Source of the DNA: Candidatus Saccharimonadota bacterium
Lineage (GTDB): Bacteria > Patescibacteriota > Saccharimonadia > Saccharimonadales > UBA4665
Length of the DNA stretch: 23,984 bases
Assembly: GCA_029288335.1 (NCBI GenBank)
Contig: JARIHJ010000058.1
Span: 1-23,984, forward strand
Reading direction: 5' to 3'
Within the stretch, counting starts at the first letter, position 1. Each line of letters begins with the position of its first letter. A model generated the notes under the pieces. That model was given only the letters and a program-made list of their open reading frames with translations. It was not told the DNA's origin and did no database searches. A program made the translations under genes and the position numbers. This document shows, one piece after another, positions 15,334-22,612 of this stretch.

Positions 15334-16566
15334 CTAAAATTTTAGACGGTTTTTCAAGCTGTCAAACACGCTGAAAAACCGCTCTGGTACCAGTGACGAG
15401 CCGGTGTGAGAGCCCTCGCTAGGTAATAACATATCGAGAAGTGCTAACCCAACAGCCGTAAAATACGCCGGATCCTGGATTGATTCTACTAATCCGCCGA
15501 CTGGCCGCAAACTACCTAGCCGAGCTGGTAGCGCCAGCTGCTCGCGAGCGAACTCGGCTAACCCTGGTATTTTCGCACCACCACCGGAGAACACCACCCC
15601 GCCCGGCAAATTGCCTGAGCGGTGAATCCTAGCCAGTTCCTTATCGACATACTCTAGCAGGTGCTCCATTCTCGCCTCAGTAATCATCGCAATGTCTTCG
15701 CTGCTAAATTCATATTCCTTGCCACCGGCCTTCAGCTTGACCGGCTTTTTGTCGCCCGAAGATCCAAGCCAAGCGTGCTTGAGTTTGACCTCTTCCGCTA
15801 CGTCTAGGTCGGTTTTTAGCCCAATCGCGAGATCATTAGTCAGGTTAATGCCGCCAGCTGGAATTACGGCGACGTGCTGTACCTCACCATCTTCCAGCAC
15901 CGCAACGTTGGTCGTACCCGCGCCAATGTCAACTAGAACCGTCCCAGCCTCTTTTTGCTGGCGGCTCATTACGGCTTCGGCTGCCGCCAACCCCGAGACT
16001 GTCCGATGATCAATTGCAACTTGAGCTTTTTCAAGGGTTAGGTCAAGTGAGCGTAAATTCGGTGTTGCCGCCGTGATCAGCTGCGTATCAACCTCTAGAC
16101 GCACGCCGGTCATACCGATCGGATCCTTGATATTAGTCTGTCCGTCAAGCGCATAGCTTTTGGCAAATAATTGTACGATTTCTCGGTTCGGTGGCAATTT
16201 GACCACGGTCGCCGCGTCCTCGACACGCGCCCGGTCTTCCTCGGTTACTGGTCGGTTAACGCCACTAATCGCCACCACACCCTTCGAATTATTGCCGGCC
16301 ACGTGTGTGCCATTTATGTTAACTGTAGCTTGGTTAATCCTGACCCCGGACAGTCGTTCAGTCGCCGTAATAGCTGCAATCACCGCCTCTGTAACATCGT
16401 CAACGTGCACAACGGTACCACGGCGCATACCCTGATTTTCGGCACTACCATAACCAATCACTGATGGTCGGCCCTCCGGATCTCCTATGGCAAGAACTAC
16501 GCAGTGGACATTAGCCGTACCAATATCAAGTCCAATAAAATGTTGTTCACCGTTGGGGGAATTCAT
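15334..16566 (-). CDS. ftsA: Cell division protein FtsA
   Basis: FtsA is an actin-like ATPase that ties FtsZ filaments to the membrane. The 410-residue protein has the phosphate-1 motif IGLDIGTANVH (11-21), the 1C domain (about 80-165), the phosphate-2 region VLVDIGAGTTNVAVL (about 205-220) and the adenosine motif VVFSGGGAKIPGL. The C-terminus, FFSVFDSLKNRLKF (397-410), is the amphipathic membrane-targeting helix. There is no Shine-Dalgarno; a TGC-TATAAT box ends 9 bases before the ATG, so the mRNA is probably leaderless. It follows map by 32 bases. Stop TAG. Confidence 0.96.
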   Translation of the reverse strand: MNSPNGEQHFIGLDIGTANVHCVVLAIGDPEGRPSVIGYGSAENQGMRRGTVVHVDDVTEAVIAAITATERLSGVRINQATVNINGTHVAGNNSKGVVAISGVNRPVTEEDRARVEDAATVVKLPPNREIVQLFAKSYALDGQTNIKDPIGMTGVRLEVDTQLITAATPNLRSLDLTLEKAQVAIDHRTVSGLAAAEAVMSRQQKEAGTVLVDIGAGTTNVAVLEDGEVQHVAVIPAGGINLTNDLAIGLKTDLDVAEEVKLKHAWLGSSGDKKPVKLKAGGKEYEFSSEDIAMITEARMEHLLEYVDKELARIHRSGNLPGGVVFSGGGAKIPGLAEFAREQLALPARLGSLRPVGGLVESIQDPAYFTAVGLALLDMLLPSEGSHTGSSLVPERFFSVFDSLKNRLKF

Positions 16567-16575
16567 ACTGTCAAA

Positions 16576-16584
16576 ATTATAGCA
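16576..16584 (-). promoter_or_regulatory. Extended -10 promoter of ftsA, leaderless type
   Basis: Minus strand TGC-TATAAT (TATAAT at 16581-16576) is a perfect extended -10 box lying in the 32-base map-ftsA gap. Predicted transcription start (about 16569) is 2-3 bases before the ATG at 16566. No -35 box is evident. Confidence 0.6.
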
Positions 16585-16598
16585 CTTAAGATGACGGC

Positions 16599-17354
16599 TT
16601 AAGTTTCAGTCAAAATATCCGCACCGCTTTCGGTAATCAACACTGTGTGTTCAAAATGGGCAGAGCGTGAACCGTCGAGGGTACGAACCGTCCAGCCATC
16701 TGGATTGATCGCCACATCATCAGTCCCTAGCGTTGCCATTGGTTCAATCGCAATCGTCATTCCAGCCACCAGCCTCTCGCCAGTATTCTTATAACCATAA
16801 TTGGGTATGTTTGGTTCTTCGTGCAGTTCATGACCAACCCCATGGCCTACCAAATCGCGTACGATACCATAATCGCCTTTATCTAGCACAGCCTGCACTG
16901 CTGCACCAATATCACCAGTATGCACGCCGCTTTTTACAACATTAATTCCGGCTGCCAGTGACAGCTTGGCCTGCTCGATCAGCTTCACATCGTCTTGGCT
17001 AGCTGGTTGGCCAGCAATTACACTAATTGCGCCGTCAGTGATCATTCCGTCGTAAGTTACGCCAAAGTCCAGGCTAACAATGTCGCCATCAGCAATAATG
17101 CGATTCTTCTTCGGAATACCATGAACCACCTCATCATTTAGCGAAATACAGATAATGTCCGGGAATCCCTGATAGCCCACAAAGGCAGGCTTGCCACCGA
17201 TCTTTTTTAGTTCGCGCGCGGCCAGATCAGCCAAGTGCTTAGTGCTCATACCGACTTCCAGCCTCTTAGCCAAATCGGCTAATACACTAGCTAGCATTTG
17301 ACCACTTGTGCGCATTGCTTTGATTTCGCTAGCGGTTTTGGGCCTAGTGAACAT
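16599..17354 (-). CDS. map: Methionine aminopeptidase, type I
   Basis: Map removes the initiator methionine from new proteins. The 251-residue enzyme has the full set of metal ligands: Asp96 (SLDFG), Asp107 (ITDGA), His171 (GHGVGHELHE), Glu204 (AIEPM) and Glu235 (FEHTVLIT), plus His78 (VVHGIP) of the active site. Length matches the short bacterial form without a zinc-finger extension. The ATG overlaps the end of adk by 11 bases, so the two are translationally coupled. adk-map usually sits in the secY ribosomal-protein operon; here it precedes ftsA. Stop TAA. Confidence 0.97.
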   Translation of the reverse strand: MFTRPKTASEIKAMRTSGQMLASVLADLAKRLEVGMSTKHLADLAARELKKIGGKPAFVGYQGFPDIICISLNDEVVHGIPKKNRIIADGDIVSLDFGVTYDGMITDGAISVIAGQPASQDDVKLIEQAKLSLAAGINVVKSGVHTGDIGAAVQAVLDKGDYGIVRDLVGHGVGHELHEEPNIPNYGYKNTGERLVAGMTIAIEPMATLGTDDVAINPDGWTVRTLDGSRSAHFEHTVLITESGADILTET

Positions 17355-17898
17355 TGTTTTTATGCACTTCTTCTACGGTAGCAATGATTTTATGATGGAC
17401 AATTTCAGAAGCCTTCGAAGCGTCAATATTAATAACGTTTACGCCGGCTTCCTTGAAACGCTTTAATATTGGCAGTGTAGTCTCTCTGTACTCTTTGAAG
17501 CGCTCGGCGATCGAGGTGTGAGTGTCGTCTTGCCGCCCGCGCTGAAGCAGCCGCTCGCGAACTATTGATTCGTCCGCCTCCAGGTTAAATACGGCTGTCA
17601 AGTGAAACCTCTTGGAGTTAATTTGCTCCAGCAGCCAATCGGCCTGGGCATCGGTCCTGGGGAAACCGTCGAGCACAAATTCTTGCTCGGGGTCGATTAG
17701 CTCGAGCACTTTATCCATCACGTTAATAACTTCTTCGTCAGACAGTAGCTTACCCGCCAGCATTTCCTGGCGGCGCGTGCCGGTAATAAGAACTCGCAGA
17801 ATTTCGCCGGTTGAAATCCAAGCGAAACCATATTCATCGGCCATCAATCGCCCCTGATAGCTCTTGCCTGCGCCAGCCACTCCCAGTAGAACTATCAT
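17344..17898 (-). CDS. adk: Adenylate kinase (short-lid form)
   Basis: Adk interconverts ATP, ADP and AMP. The 184-residue protein starts at its P-loop (GVAGAGKS, 6-13), has the AMP-binding STGEILR (29-35) and the DGFPRTDAQ box (77-85), and arginines around RLLQRGRQDD (116-125). The lid is short, without the zinc-binding insertion of the longer bacterial enzymes. It overlaps map by 11 bases and follows yqeY by three bases, so yqeY-adk-map form an operon. Stop TAG. Confidence 0.94.
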   Translation of the reverse strand: MIVLLGVAGAGKSYQGRLMADEYGFAWISTGEILRVLITGTRRQEMLAGKLLSDEEVINVMDKVLELIDPEQEFVLDGFPRTDAQADWLLEQINSKRFHLTAVFNLEADESIVRERLLQRGRQDDTHTSIAERFKEYRETTLPILKRFKEAGVNVINIDASKASEIVHHKIIATVEEVHKNNVH

Positions 17899-17901
17899 TA
17901 G

Positions 17902-18360
17902 CTACTTGAGCCTCTCTCTAGCGATCTGCGCGAGTTTTGCGCCGTCCGCACTAGTACCAGCTTTTGCTTTAACCCCACCGATAACCCGACCTAGGTCTTT
18001 AACATCGCTAGCTCCTAGCTCCCTAATTGTCTGATCAACCAGCGTCGCCAGCTCCCTTTCATCAAGCTGGCGGGGTAAGTATTTTTCGATAATTGCCTTT
18101 TCAGTAAGTTCCTTCTCAGCCCGCTCGCTAGCTCCACCGCTAGCAAAGGCATCAGCGCTATCCTGGCGTTTCTTAGCTTCCTTAGCCAACACCGCTAAAG
18201 CTTGCTCGTCAGTTAATTCGCCGGCACCGCCTTTGGTTTTAGCATCCACACTAGCGTAAGTCAGCGCTGATTTCAGTGAGCGCAATACAGCCAGCCGAAG
18301 TTCATCACGAGCTAGCATTGCTGTCTTTAGATCTTGATCTAATCGCCCCTGTAAATCCAT
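17902..18360 (-). CDS. GatB/YqeY domain protein
   Basis: A 152-residue helical protein of the YqeY family: MDLQGRLDQDLKTAMLARDELRLAVLRSLKSAL at the start and EKYLPRQLDERELATLVDQTIRELGASDVKDLGRVIGGVKAKAGTSADGAKLAQIARERL at the end. This domain is related to the tail of the GatB amidotransferase subunit and is thought to bind tRNA, but its job as a stand-alone protein is not established. GGGGG precedes the ATG. It starts just after the rpsU terminator and heads the yqeY-adk-map operon. Stop TAG. Confidence 0.9.
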   Translation of the reverse strand: MDLQGRLDQDLKTAMLARDELRLAVLRSLKSALTYASVDAKTKGGAGELTDEQALAVLAKEAKKRQDSADAFASGGASERAEKELTEKAIIEKYLPRQLDERELATLVDQTIRELGASDVKDLGRVIGGVKAKAGTSADGAKLAQIARERLK

Positions 18361-18392
18361 TAGTTTCCCCCGATCACGATAGAACTAGTGAT

Positions 18393-18415
18393 AAAAAAAG
18401 CGGCTCTTGGCCGCT
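18393..18415 (-). terminator. Rho-independent terminator after rpsU
   Basis: On the minus strand AGCGGC-CAAGA-GCCGCT forms a 6-bp GC-rich stem with a five-base loop, followed at once by seven T residues. It lies 32 bases after the rpsU stop and separates rpsU from yqeY. Confidence 0.85.
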
Positions 18416-18446
18416 GCGATCCTAGCGAGACTAGGTTTAGTGCCAT

Positions 18447-18662
18447 CTAACGTATCCCCAATTTAATCTTTCGCGTCTTTTCAGCTCGACGTTCTTCGCG
18501 CTTAATCGCTTGTCGCCGCCGGTCGCGTTTGCTCTCTGGGCTAGCGAAATAGCGGCCACGCTTGATCTCACTAATCACGCCAGCCTGCACTACTTTGCGA
18601 TTAAATCGGCGCAGCAAGTTCTCAACCGGCTCTTTGGCGTCTTTTCTAGTTACCTCTATCAT
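18447..18662 (-). CDS. rpsU: 30S ribosomal protein bS21
   Basis: bS21 is a small basic protein of the 30S subunit near the mRNA exit. The 71-residue product has the family's pattern: IEVTRKDAKEPVENLLRRFNRKVVQAGVISEIK, then RGRYFASPESKRDRRRQAIKREERR and a basic tail. No Shine-Dalgarno precedes the ATG; a TACAAT -10 box ends 9 bases upstream, so the message is probably leaderless. A strong terminator follows. Stop TAG. Confidence 0.96.
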   Translation of the reverse strand: MIEVTRKDAKEPVENLLRRFNRKVVQAGVISEIKRGRYFASPESKRDRRRQAIKREERRAEKTRKIKLGIR

Positions 18663-18671
18663 TGCTAACTA

Positions 18672-18700
18672 ATTGTAAGTGATAAATGCCGGAAGCGCAA
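18672..18700 (-). promoter_or_regulatory. rpsU promoter, -10 box 9 bases before the ATG
   Basis: Minus strand TTGCGC (18700-18695), a 17-base spacer and TACAAT (18677-18672). Predicted start about 18665, three bases before the ATG. Confidence 0.5.
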
Positions 18701-18985
18701 CTAGCGCTGCTTCTTTTGCGATGTTCGCTGGCTTTTCAAGACAATACTCTGGAGCTCCTTAAAAATCGGGAATTGCTTGTTGGTGTAGTAGATCTTAGTG
18801 TTGGCCTGCTTCTCCGACATCAGAAAACCAGCTTTCTCGAGGCGCTTTAGCTCACGCTGAATGTTGCCAGCATCTTCCTTGATTAACTTAGCCAGGCCGC
18901 GCACATGCGTCCGAAAATCTGGATATTTAGCGTAAATCACGACGATTTTGCGCCGCACCCGAGATGTAATGAATATGTCTAACAC
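18701..18985 (-). CDS. Small winged-helix DNA-binding protein
   Basis: A 94-residue regulator of the ArsR-like winged-helix type: MLDIFITSRVRRKIVVIYAKYPDF, then a helix-turn-helix in RGLAKLIKEDAGNIQRELKRLEKAGFL, a wing (KQANTKIYYTN) and a basic tail RTSQKKQR. No metal-binding cysteines. I take the GTG at 18985 as the start because GGAG (18996-18993) sits 7 bases before it and the promoter's TATAAT (19017-19012) overlaps the TTG that would begin a longer reading. Such proteins often regulate the adjacent gene; divergent priA is a possible target. The actual ligand and target are unknown. Stop TAG. Confidence 0.8.
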   Translation of the reverse strand: MLDIFITSRVRRKIVVIYAKYPDFRTHVRGLAKLIKEDAGNIQRELKRLEKAGFLMSEKQANTKIYYTNKQFPIFKELQSIVLKSQRTSQKKQR

Positions 18986-19011
18986 TAGTTGACTCCGTTG
19001 TTCAATCAACA

Positions 19012-19040
19012 ATTATAGTCGGTGCGCCTATCGATTTCAA
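19012..19040 (-). promoter_or_regulatory. Promoter of the winged-helix gene
   Basis: Minus strand TTGAAA (19040-19035), 17 bases, TATAAT (19017-19012): close to the sigma-70 consensus. Predicted start near 19005. It is divergent from, and about 45 bases from, the priA -10 box. Confidence 0.65.
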
Positions 19041-19060
19041 GCCGAAATTTGCAGAAAATA

Positions 19061-19066
19061 TATAAT
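19061..19066 (+). promoter_or_regulatory. priA -10 box, leaderless type
   Basis: A perfect TATAAT ends 6 bases before the ATG at 19073, putting the predicted transcription start on the A of the start codon. No convincing -35 box and no Shine-Dalgarno. Confidence 0.5.
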
Positions 19067-19072
19067 CAATTT

Positions 19073-21016
19073 ATGTCGTTTTATAAAGTTCTACCTGCTA
19101 GCGCTAGTTATAAAGCTAGCGCTCCCCTGGTTTACCGTTCTGATTTAGAGCTCTCGGTCGGACAAGTAGTAACTGTGCCATTAAAGAAGCAGCTCGTTGC
19201 TGGTATCGTGTTAACTTCTGCCGACAAACCTGACTTCCCAGCCAAGTCAATTTCCAGTGCTAGTGATTTACCACCCTTGCCCGTGCCGCTCGTCGAGCTG
19301 GCCAAATGGATGATGGCCTATTATTCCAATAGTACAGGCTCGATCGCTAGGCAATTAGTCTCATTAAACAACTTGAAAGAACCAAAGCAACCGCCAAAAC
19401 TAGTCGAAAGCAGCATTAATAAGCCACCAGAATTGCCTCAGCTAACGCCCGAACAAAAATCAGTAGTTGATAAAATAACTACGTCTGGAACGTATTTACT
19501 GCACGGTGAAACCGGCAGTGGTAAAACCAGAATTTATTTAGAACTATCTGTTAAAGTGCTAGAGTTTAAAAAATCAGTTGTAATACTCACACCAGAAATT
19601 GGTCTGACAAGTCAGCTGGAAAAACAATTTAAAAACCCACTCAGTGAACAAATAATTGTGGCTCACTCATCGTTAACATTGGCTCAGCGCCGCGCGATTT
19701 GGCAAAGGATCCTTACCACTAAAGAACCGCTAGTCGTCATCGGGCCACGCTCGGCGCTATTCCTGCCACTGAAGAATGTGGGCTTAATTGTTATCGACGA
19801 AGCCCACGATAGCTCTTATAAGCAGTCAGATGCGCCACATTACCAAGCTAGCACAGTTGCGGCTAAGTTATCGGAGCTGCACAACTGTCCGCTGGTGCTT
19901 GGGTCAGCTACCCCTAGCATCAACGATTATTTTCTGGCTGAGCAAAAAGGGCGTCCAATTCTTCGTATGGAGAAGCTAGCGACAAACCCTAATTCCAGCG
20001 CCGCTCCTAAGAAGTTAGTGCTTGTAGACATCAGAAATCGCACCAATTTTAAACGTAGCGCCCATATTTCTGATGAGTTAATCAAGGCCACCGAGTTAGC
20101 ACTGGCTAATGGCGAACAGTCGTTATTTTTTCTAAACCGTCGCGGCACGGCTAGGGTTGTAATTTGCGCTGACTGTGGCTGGACGGCCAGCTGCCCTCAC
20201 TGCGGCCTGCCGCTAACCTATCACGGTGATCAGCACCACCTACGCTGCCATACCTGTGGCTTTCGGCAAGTAGCGCCAACTAATTGCCCCAATTGCGGCA
20301 GCACTAATTTGAGCTATAAAAGCATCGGCTCTAAAGCTATTGAAGCCGAGGCTGGAAAGTTATTCCCTAAAGCTAGAATCCGCCGCTTCGACAGCGACAA
20401 CCCCAAGCCCGAACGACTAGAACAAATATATGATGAAGTCAGAGATGGTGCGGTCGATATTATTATCGGCACCCAGACCGTAGCCAAGGGTCTCGACCTA
20501 CCCAAACTAGCCGTTGCTGGCATTATTGTGGCCGACACAAGCCTATTCTTGCCCGATTACAGCGCTGACGAGCGTACCTATCAGCTCATTCGCCAGGTTA
20601 TTGGGCGCGTTGGCCGGGGTCATCGCGCCGGCACTGCTATTATCCAAACTTACTCGCCCGACAATCCGATAATTCAAGCTGCTATCAAGGATGATTACGC
20701 TAGCTTTTATAAGCGTGAGTTAGAACAGCGGCAGAAATTCGGCTTCCCACCAGCCTATCATCTGCTAAAGCTGGAAGTCGGCCGCACCGGCGCTCACGCC
20801 GCAGAAACCGCTGCAGGTAGGCTAAAACAAACGTTAGAGGCGAGCCATCTGAAGGTAGCAATCGATGGTCCCAGCCCCAGCTTCCACGAAATCCGCGGCG
20901 GCAAATATTTCCAGCAACTAGTTATTAAGTCAAAGAGTCGCGCTGAACTAATCAAAGCGCTGGAGCTCGTTCCGCCAAACTGGCGCAGTGAGCTCGACCC
21001 GATTTCCCTGCTCTAG
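19073..21016 (+). CDS. priA: Primosomal helicase PriA (replication restart)
   Basis: PriA recognises stalled forks and reloads the replisome. From the ATG at 19073 it has 647 residues. Order of parts: N-terminal 3'-DNA-binding domain (about 1-100), a helicase core with Walker A GETGSGKT (145-152), DEAH (242-245) and GSATPS (278-283), a zinc domain with eight cysteines (365, 368, 374, 377, 392, 395, 405, 408), and the C-terminal helicase lobe with TQTVAKGLDLP and QVIGRVGRGHRAG. It is shorter than the E. coli protein but keeps every core motif. An in-frame ATG 51 bases upstream (19022) lies before the -10 box and adds non-homologous sequence, so I reject it. Stop TAG. Confidence 0.96.
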   Translation: MSFYKVLPASASYKASAPLVYRSDLELSVGQVVTVPLKKQLVAGIVLTSADKPDFPAKSISSASDLPPLPVPLVELAKWMMAYYSNSTGSIARQLVSLNNLKEPKQPPKLVESSINKPPELPQLTPEQKSVVDKITTSGTYLLHGETGSGKTRIYLELSVKVLEFKKSVVILTPEIGLTSQLEKQFKNPLSEQIIVAHSSLTLAQRRAIWQRILTTKEPLVVIGPRSALFLPLKNVGLIVIDEAHDSSYKQSDAPHYQASTVAAKLSELHNCPLVLGSATPSINDYFLAEQKGRPILRMEKLATNPNSSAAPKKLVLVDIRNRTNFKRSAHISDELIKATELALANGEQSLFFLNRRGTARVVICADCGWTASCPHCGLPLTYHGDQHHLRCHTCGFRQVAPTNCPNCGSTNLSYKSIGSKAIEAEAGKLFPKARIRRFDSDNPKPERLEQIYDEVRDGAVDIIIGTQTVAKGLDLPKLAVAGIIVADTSLFLPDYSADERTYQLIRQVIGRVGRGHRAGTAIIQTYSPDNPIIQAAIKDDYASFYKRELEQRQKFGFPPAYHLLKLEVGRTGAHAAETAAGRLKQTLEASHLKVAIDGPSPSFHEIRGGKYFQQLVIKSKSRAELIKALELVPPNWRSELDPISLL

Positions 21017-21017
21017 C

Positions 21018-21026
21018 TGTTATAAT
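21018..21026 (+). promoter_or_regulatory. Extended -10 promoter upstream of the def leader
   Basis: TGT-TATAAT, a perfect extended -10 box directly after priA. Predicted start about 21033, giving a leader of some 86 bases before def that includes a strong ribosome site and a seven-codon ORF. Confidence 0.5.
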
Positions 21027-21048
21027 TTGACTGATTAAGGAGAATTAT

Positions 21049-21072
21049 ATGCAGAACCCGTGCTCGCCCTAA
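21049..21072 (+). CDS. Possible seven-residue leader peptide (MQNPCSP)
   Basis: AAGGAG (21037-21042) sits 6 bases before an ATG, the best ribosome site in the window, yet the frame is only ATG CAG AAC CCG TGC TCG CCC TAA. It lies behind an extended -10 promoter and 46 bases ahead of def. Its last codons form the left arm of a hairpin, so ribosomes on it would open that hairpin. A leader peptide controlling def-fmt is inference; a chance ATG is possible. Confidence 0.35.
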   Translation: MQNPCSP

Positions 21073-21094
21073 AATAAAATAATAGCGAGCCCGG
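21058..21094 (+). promoter_or_regulatory. Hairpin in the def 5' leader
   Basis: CCG-T-GCTCGC (21058-21067) pairs with GCGAGC-C-CGG (21085-21094), nine base pairs with one mismatch and a 17-base AT-rich loop. No T-run follows, so it is not a standard terminator. Confidence 0.45.
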
Positions 21095-21118
21095 CGTGAA
21101 GCTATATACTAACTTTTG

Positions 21119-21694
21119 ATGACAAAAGATGACATTATTTCCCTGCCTAACGAAAAGCTGCGGCAAAAATCAGAAAAAGTCAACAGGGTTGACGACAGCA
21201 TCCTTGAAATCATTGAAGGAATGAAGGCCGCGACGCTAGACTGGGAAGCTTCGCGCGCCCACGAAGTCGGCGTCGCCCTGGCAGCCGTGCAAGTCAACCA
21301 ATTGCTAAGGATAGTCGTGGTGCGTGATAACACCGAAGATAAAGCCAACCACGATTTTCACGTCTTTATAAATCCGGAAATCACGAAGCGTGAAGGTGGG
21401 CTCATCGCCGACCATGAAGGCTGCCTATCCGTGCCGGATATCTACGGTAAAGTACCACGCTACGCCAAAGTCCGCATCAAAGCGCTAAACGCCGACGGCC
21501 AGGAATTCCGGCTAAAGGCTGACGGCTTCTTAGCCAGAGTCCTGCAGCACGAAATTGACCACACTAATGGCATTGTCTTCATCGACCACATCAAGAACAA
21601 GCCCAAATCGTTCTTCCGCTTGACCGACGAGGGCCAGCTCGAGCCACTCGATTATCAGAAATACATCGCCAATAATAAAGCACTCTGGGAATAG
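21119..21694 (+). CDS. def: Peptide deformylase
   Basis: Def removes the formyl group from the N-terminal Met of new proteins. The 191-residue enzyme has the metal-binding motifs EGCLS (100-104, Cys102) and QHEIDH (143-148, His144 and His148 as ligands, Glu145 catalytic). Motif I reads GVALAAVQ (51-58) instead of the usual GxGLAAPQ. A TTG-ATG pair begins the frame; I choose the ATG at 21119. It has no Shine-Dalgarno; TATACT (21105-21110) ends 8 bases upstream, so it could be leaderless or reached from the upstream leader ORF. fmt follows after two bases. Stop TAG. Confidence 0.95.
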   Translation: MTKDDIISLPNEKLRQKSEKVNRVDDSILEIIEGMKAATLDWEASRAHEVGVALAAVQVNQLLRIVVVRDNTEDKANHDFHVFINPEITKREGGLIADHEGCLSVPDIYGKVPRYAKVRIKALNADGQEFRLKADGFLARVLQHEIDHTNGIVFIDHIKNKPKSFFRLTDEGQLEPLDYQKYIANNKALWE

Positions 21695-21696
21695 AA

Positions 21697-22611
21697 ATGG
21701 ATGAATCGATTACGTTTTTTGGCAGCGGGCCAGTTGCTGCCAAATCGCTAGCACTACTCGCTGACAGTTTTCAGATCGAAGCCATTATCACGAAACCAGC
21801 AACCCTAGAACAGATGCGACAGATAGCGCCAAAGGCTAGAACTTTAGCTGCCGCTAATCGGGCGGAGCTGGACACGCTAATCGCTACTAATAAATTCTCT
21901 AGCCGACTAGCTGTGCTGGTCGATTTCGGTATTATCGTGAGTCAAAAAGTTATCGACAGCTTCGAGCTCGGCATTGTCAACAGCCATTTTTCCCTGCTGC
22001 CAGAATGGCGTGGCGCCGATCCGATTAGCTTTGCGATTTTGTCAGGCCAGAAACAAACTGGTGTCAGCCTGATGCTGTTAGTCGAAGCGATGGACGAGGG
22101 CCCACTGTTAGCCCAATCGCCTTTCGATATCCCGGCCAAAATGACTACACCGGAGCTCACCGCAGCCCTTATCGAGCTAAGTAATGCCAGCCTAAAATTA
22201 ATCGTGCCGAAGTACTTGACCGGCGAAATAACACCGGTGCCACAAACCGAAGTCAGCAATACCGCCACCAGCTATTCGCGCAAGCTAACCAAGGAAGACG
22301 GGCTGATTGACTGGAACAAGCCAGCCGCCGTGCTGGAACGCGAAATCCGCGCCTTTATCGACTGGCCAAAGAGCCGCACGCAGCTAGGCAAAGTCGAAGT
22401 AATAATCACCAGCGCTAACGCCACGAGCGTAAAATTAGCATCTGGCGAAATCAGAACCAGCGATAATCGGTTACTAGTCGGCACTGGCGACGGATCGTTA
22501 GATATAGGACGACTGAAGCCAGCTGGCAAGAAAGAAATGACAGCTAGTGAGTTCCTGCGCGGCTATGGCTCCAGAATTGGTGCATCAGTCAAGCCCTCCC
22601 GAGAGAACTAG
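21697..22611 (+). CDS. fmt: Methionyl-tRNA formyltransferase
   Basis: Fmt formylates Met-tRNA for initiation, the step that Def later reverses. The 304-residue protein has the N-terminal formyltransferase fold with the catalytic set Asn95 and His97 in IVNSHFSLLPEWRGADPI and Asp133 in MDEGPLL. A C-terminal OB-like domain with RAFIDWPKSRTQL follows from about residue 205. It begins two bases after the def stop, so def-fmt form an operon, a common bacterial arrangement. It converges on the kelch gene with one base between the two stops (TAG on both strands). Confidence 0.96.
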   Translation: MDESITFFGSGPVAAKSLALLADSFQIEAIITKPATLEQMRQIAPKARTLAAANRAELDTLIATNKFSSRLAVLVDFGIIVSQKVIDSFELGIVNSHFSLLPEWRGADPISFAILSGQKQTGVSLMLLVEAMDEGPLLAQSPFDIPAKMTTPELTAALIELSNASLKLIVPKYLTGEITPVPQTEVSNTATSYSRKLTKEDGLIDWNKPAAVLEREIRAFIDWPKSRTQLGKVEVIITSANATSVKLASGEIRTSDNRLLVGTGDGSLDIGRLKPAGKKEMTASEFLRGYGSRIGASVKPSREN

Positions 22612-22612
22612 A

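Noticed and set aside
18421..18435. CCTAG-CGAGA-CTAGG hairpin as a terminator
   Set aside because: Five weak pairs and no T-run; the real terminator is the adjacent 18393-18415 stem.
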